A DNA stretch of 64,000 nucleotides from UBA6136 sp044350805 (GTDB lineage: Bacteria > Pseudomonadota > Gammaproteobacteria > Methylococcales > Methylococcaceae): NCBI GenBank assembly GCA_044350805.1, contig JBILGU010000002.1, positions 133,761 to 197,760 of the forward strand, given 5' to 3'. A program made the position numbers and the translations under genes. Numbering within the stretch: position 1 is the first letter of the stretch; each line of letters begins with the position of its first letter. The notes below the pieces were generated by a model that had not been told where the DNA came from, searched no databases, and saw only the letters and a program-made list of their open reading frames with translations. Positions 62,235 through 64,000 of the stretch are shown here, one piece after another.

Positions 62235-63479
62235 ATGTTCAGTAAGCGCTACCTGGAGTCTTTACAACCAACCGGAAAAATCTATTCGGTCAAAGATGAA
62301 AAGACACCTGGCTTGATCCTTATGGTCACACCAAAAGGAGCTAAAACATTTTACTCCTACCGCTGGCTTGCTGGAAGGCCAGAGCGCATAAAGATTGGAA
62401 CCTTTCCAGCGTTCACCGTAGAACAGGCTCGCGCTAAGGCGAATGAGATCAATGGTGCAATAGCGCGGGACGGAAACCCCGCTTCGGTTAAACGCGCCAT
62501 TCGGGCGGAGCCTACTTTCAGAGAAGTGTTCGACCGATTTATTAAGGAAAAACGCAATCGGTCCGGAAGGCCATTGGCCCCAAGAACCATAGTCGAGTAT
62601 GAGGCGCTGGTTCAGATCCATCTAAAAGGCATTGAAAGCCTCAAAATGTCACAAGTGACACCGGATCGTTTGCGAGGGATCAAAATCGCTTCCGATGCTC
62701 AAACCAACAAGGCTAGGGCTGTCATTTCAACAGTCTTCAATTGGGCGATATCTGAAGGTATTACGGCAGTTCATAACCCAGCGAGTGCGATCAAATCCCG
62801 GTTCATAAAAAGTCGAGAACGTTTCCTTCAGCCAGCTGAATTTCCCCGCTTCATGGCTGCGGTCGAAGCATCAAGATATAGAGACTTCTTTCTGCTCGCA
62901 CTTTATACGGGCGCACGCACATCGAATCTCATTGCTATGCGCTGGCAGGATATCGATTTAACTGAGGCAGTCTGGGTCATTCCAAAGACAAAAAATGGAG
63001 ATTTACAACGTGTAGCGCTCTCTCCAGAAACGGTTGAGATTCTTAAGCATCGTAAAGCCCACAAAGTGGTGAATGCTGTTTGGGTTTTTCCATCACACGG
63101 AAAGACAGGACACATTGTTGCGCCTCGCAAGGCGTGGGCTGACCTTTTTGACTGGGATGAGCTTGAGCAGCTCAAGAAATCCATTATGGCAATTGGTTGG
63201 CCCGTTCCTGAGAGTGAAGGAGACATCAGAAGTCTTGCTTCAAAGCACAAGGTCAACGTCGATCGTCTTGATCATTTGCGTATCCATGACCTTCGTCGAA
63301 CTTTAGGTTCATGGCAGGCCCGTCAGGGGGCCAGTTTGACCATCATCGGCAAATCTCTTGGCCATAAGAGCCAGCAGGCCACTCAGATATACAGCCGTCT
63401 GGATCTTGATCCTGTCCGTCAGTCGGTAGAGCAGGCGACTGCAGCAATGCGCAAGGCGTCGGTGGCGAGTGATGATTAA
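62235..63479 (+). CDS. P4-type tyrosine recombinase / integrase
   Basis: A 414-residue site-specific recombinase. N-terminal arm-binding DUF4102-like part (KTPGLILMVTPKGAKTFYSY, IKIGTFPAFTVEQAR), core-binding domain, then catalytic residues in ALYTGARTSN (Arg), HDLRRTLGS (His-Arg), GHKSQQ (His) and QIYSRL (Tyr). These families commonly target tRNA genes. Composition is lower in GC than the left of the window. Confidence 0.93.
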   Translation: MFSKRYLESLQPTGKIYSVKDEKTPGLILMVTPKGAKTFYSYRWLAGRPERIKIGTFPAFTVEQARAKANEINGAIARDGNPASVKRAIRAEPTFREVFDRFIKEKRNRSGRPLAPRTIVEYEALVQIHLKGIESLKMSQVTPDRLRGIKIASDAQTNKARAVISTVFNWAISEGITAVHNPASAIKSRFIKSRERFLQPAEFPRFMAAVEASRYRDFFLLALYTGARTSNLIAMRWQDIDLTEAVWVIPKTKNGDLQRVALSPETVEILKHRKAHKVVNAVWVFPSHGKTGHIVAPRKAWADLFDWDELEQLKKSIMAIGWPVPESEGDIRSLASKHKVNVDRLDHLRIHDLRRTLGSWQARQGASLTIIGKSLGHKSQQATQIYSRLDLDPVRQSVEQATAAMRKASVASDD

Positions 63480-63900
63480 CAAAAACTCTCCATACATCGA
63501 AGCTGCGTTAGATGAAGGTCTTGATGATTCTCAGTTTGGTAACTATGCGCTCAGTCATTGGCTAGCTGATGGAGAGACGCCGGATTTATGTCAGTACCAA
63601 GACCCAGCGCTCCAAGCAAGTCTAAAGATCCGACAACTTTTTGATAGAAATATCGGAGCTATAGATAGCTGCATTGAACTTTGTTGGGTGGTTTCTTTGC
63701 AGCGGGTAGCGCTTGGCGATCCCAGTGGCGGGGGCACCTTGCTTAGGGATCTTCTGAAAACCTTCGCTCTACCTGTTGCTGTCCAAGATGAGGCATTTAC
63801 AAGAAGAAGGCACAATCGCAAGATAGCCGGGAACCGCAGGGATAAAGATGTCGTAAAGAATATCTTGAGAGAGCTAGGGAGCCGCGGAATAAATCGGTGA
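63472..63900 (+). CDS. unknown island gene overlapping the integrase
   Basis: A 142-residue soluble protein with no recognised domain; ATG lies inside the last codons of the integrase (GTG at 63469 is also possible). The middle has IDSCIELCWVVSLQRVALGDPSGGG, then a basic C terminus (FTRRRHNRKIAGNRRDKD). The overlap suggests co-translation with the integrase. Confidence 0.6.
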   Translation: MINKNSPYIEAALDEGLDDSQFGNYALSHWLADGETPDLCQYQDPALQASLKIRQLFDRNIGAIDSCIELCWVVSLQRVALGDPSGGGTLLRDLLKTFALPVAVQDEAFTRRRHNRKIAGNRRDKDVVKNILRELGSRGINR

Positions 63901-64000
63901 GCCCGGTAAATTCAGGGCTCCCGGCCAGTAAAATAGACGGCAGTTCTTCCGACCGCCAATTAACGTAAAGCGATGCAGCAACAAACCAGCTTTCTGGACG
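63901..64000. other. right edge, nothing assigned
   Basis: After the stop only a weak GAGCCC-N10-GGGCTC dyad is visible, without a T-run. An ATG near 63973 may open the next gene. Confidence 0.2.

Noticed and set aside
63877..63922. Hairpin after the last gene as a terminator
   Set aside because: Short arms and no T-run follow it.
1..64000. CRISPR arrays, rRNA genes and insertion sequences
   Set aside because: I saw no spacer-repeat arrays, no rRNA sequence and no transposase gene or terminal repeats.

Overview
The window looks like a chromosomal segment of a proteobacterium at or near the Beta/Gamma boundary. Three gene strings support this: rlmN-hisS-yfgM-bamB-der; rplU-rpmA-obgE-proB; and ribF-ileS-lspA. 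Other support comes from a UUG-started rpsT like that of E. coli, periplasmic glucan genes opgG/opgH, and Bam-complex lipoproteins (Gram-negative envelope). Genus and species cannot be settled from the sequence alone. Most of the window is dense housekeeping DNA with many ATGA, GTGA and TGATG stop/start overlaps.

Layout. 0.1-2.1 kb: large subunit of a NAD-linked [NiFe] hydrogenase (hoxH) and its maturation protease (hoxW), minus strand, without the other Hox subunits. 2.2-7.6 kb: rlmI-type methyltransferase, DegQ-like protease, sucCD, and a convergent DUF4136 lipoprotein. 8-13.7 kb (minus): a BatA-like VWA protein, a TPR protein, glnE and ilvE, closed by a terminator. 13.7-14.4 kb: a BrnT/BrnA toxin-antitoxin module whose toxin reading frame carries one in-frame stop. 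14.5-23.1 kb: mazG, SemiSWEET, a 51-residue membrane protein, ampD, and the block murJ-ribF-ileS-lspA, then a LOG-family gene. 23.2-25.2 kb: iscR-iscS-iscA with an IscR-type operator but no iscU, hscBA or fdx. 25.3-26.4 kb: an exported collagen-like protein. 26.6-32.7 kb: ndk-rlmN-hisS-yfgM-bamB-der. 32.7-35.7 kb: a YkuD L,D-transpeptidase, a multi-spanning DUF2029-like glycosyltransferase, and rpsT. 35.7-41.7 kb (minus): rplU-rpmA-obgE-proB, then rluD-pgeF-ZIP transporter-tail-anchored protein. 41.7-51.3 kb: bamD, a PfkB kinase, mltB, sixA, opgG-X-opgH, DUF4239 and an outer-membrane protein. 51.6-54.1 kb: a 7TMR-DISM sensor kinase split by an apparent 1-nt deletion, plus its response regulator. 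54.2-61.9 kb: tadA, an LprI-like secreted protein, guaA, guaB, a membrane protein and ygiQ.

The right edge (from about 62.0 kb) is accessory DNA. A 3'-half fragment of a tRNA-Thr(CGT) gene lies beside a P4-type tyrosine integrase and an overlapping unknown gene, in visibly more A+T-rich sequence. This is most simply one attachment-site end of an integrated island that continues beyond the window.

I did not find a clear large undescribed system. The best leads are the integrated-island edge with its unknown coupled gene, the broken toxin with intact antitoxin, the split sensor kinase, the isc operon without a scaffold gene, the separately encoded protein between opgG and opgH, the collagen-like exported protein, and several unexplained dyads in intergenic DNA.
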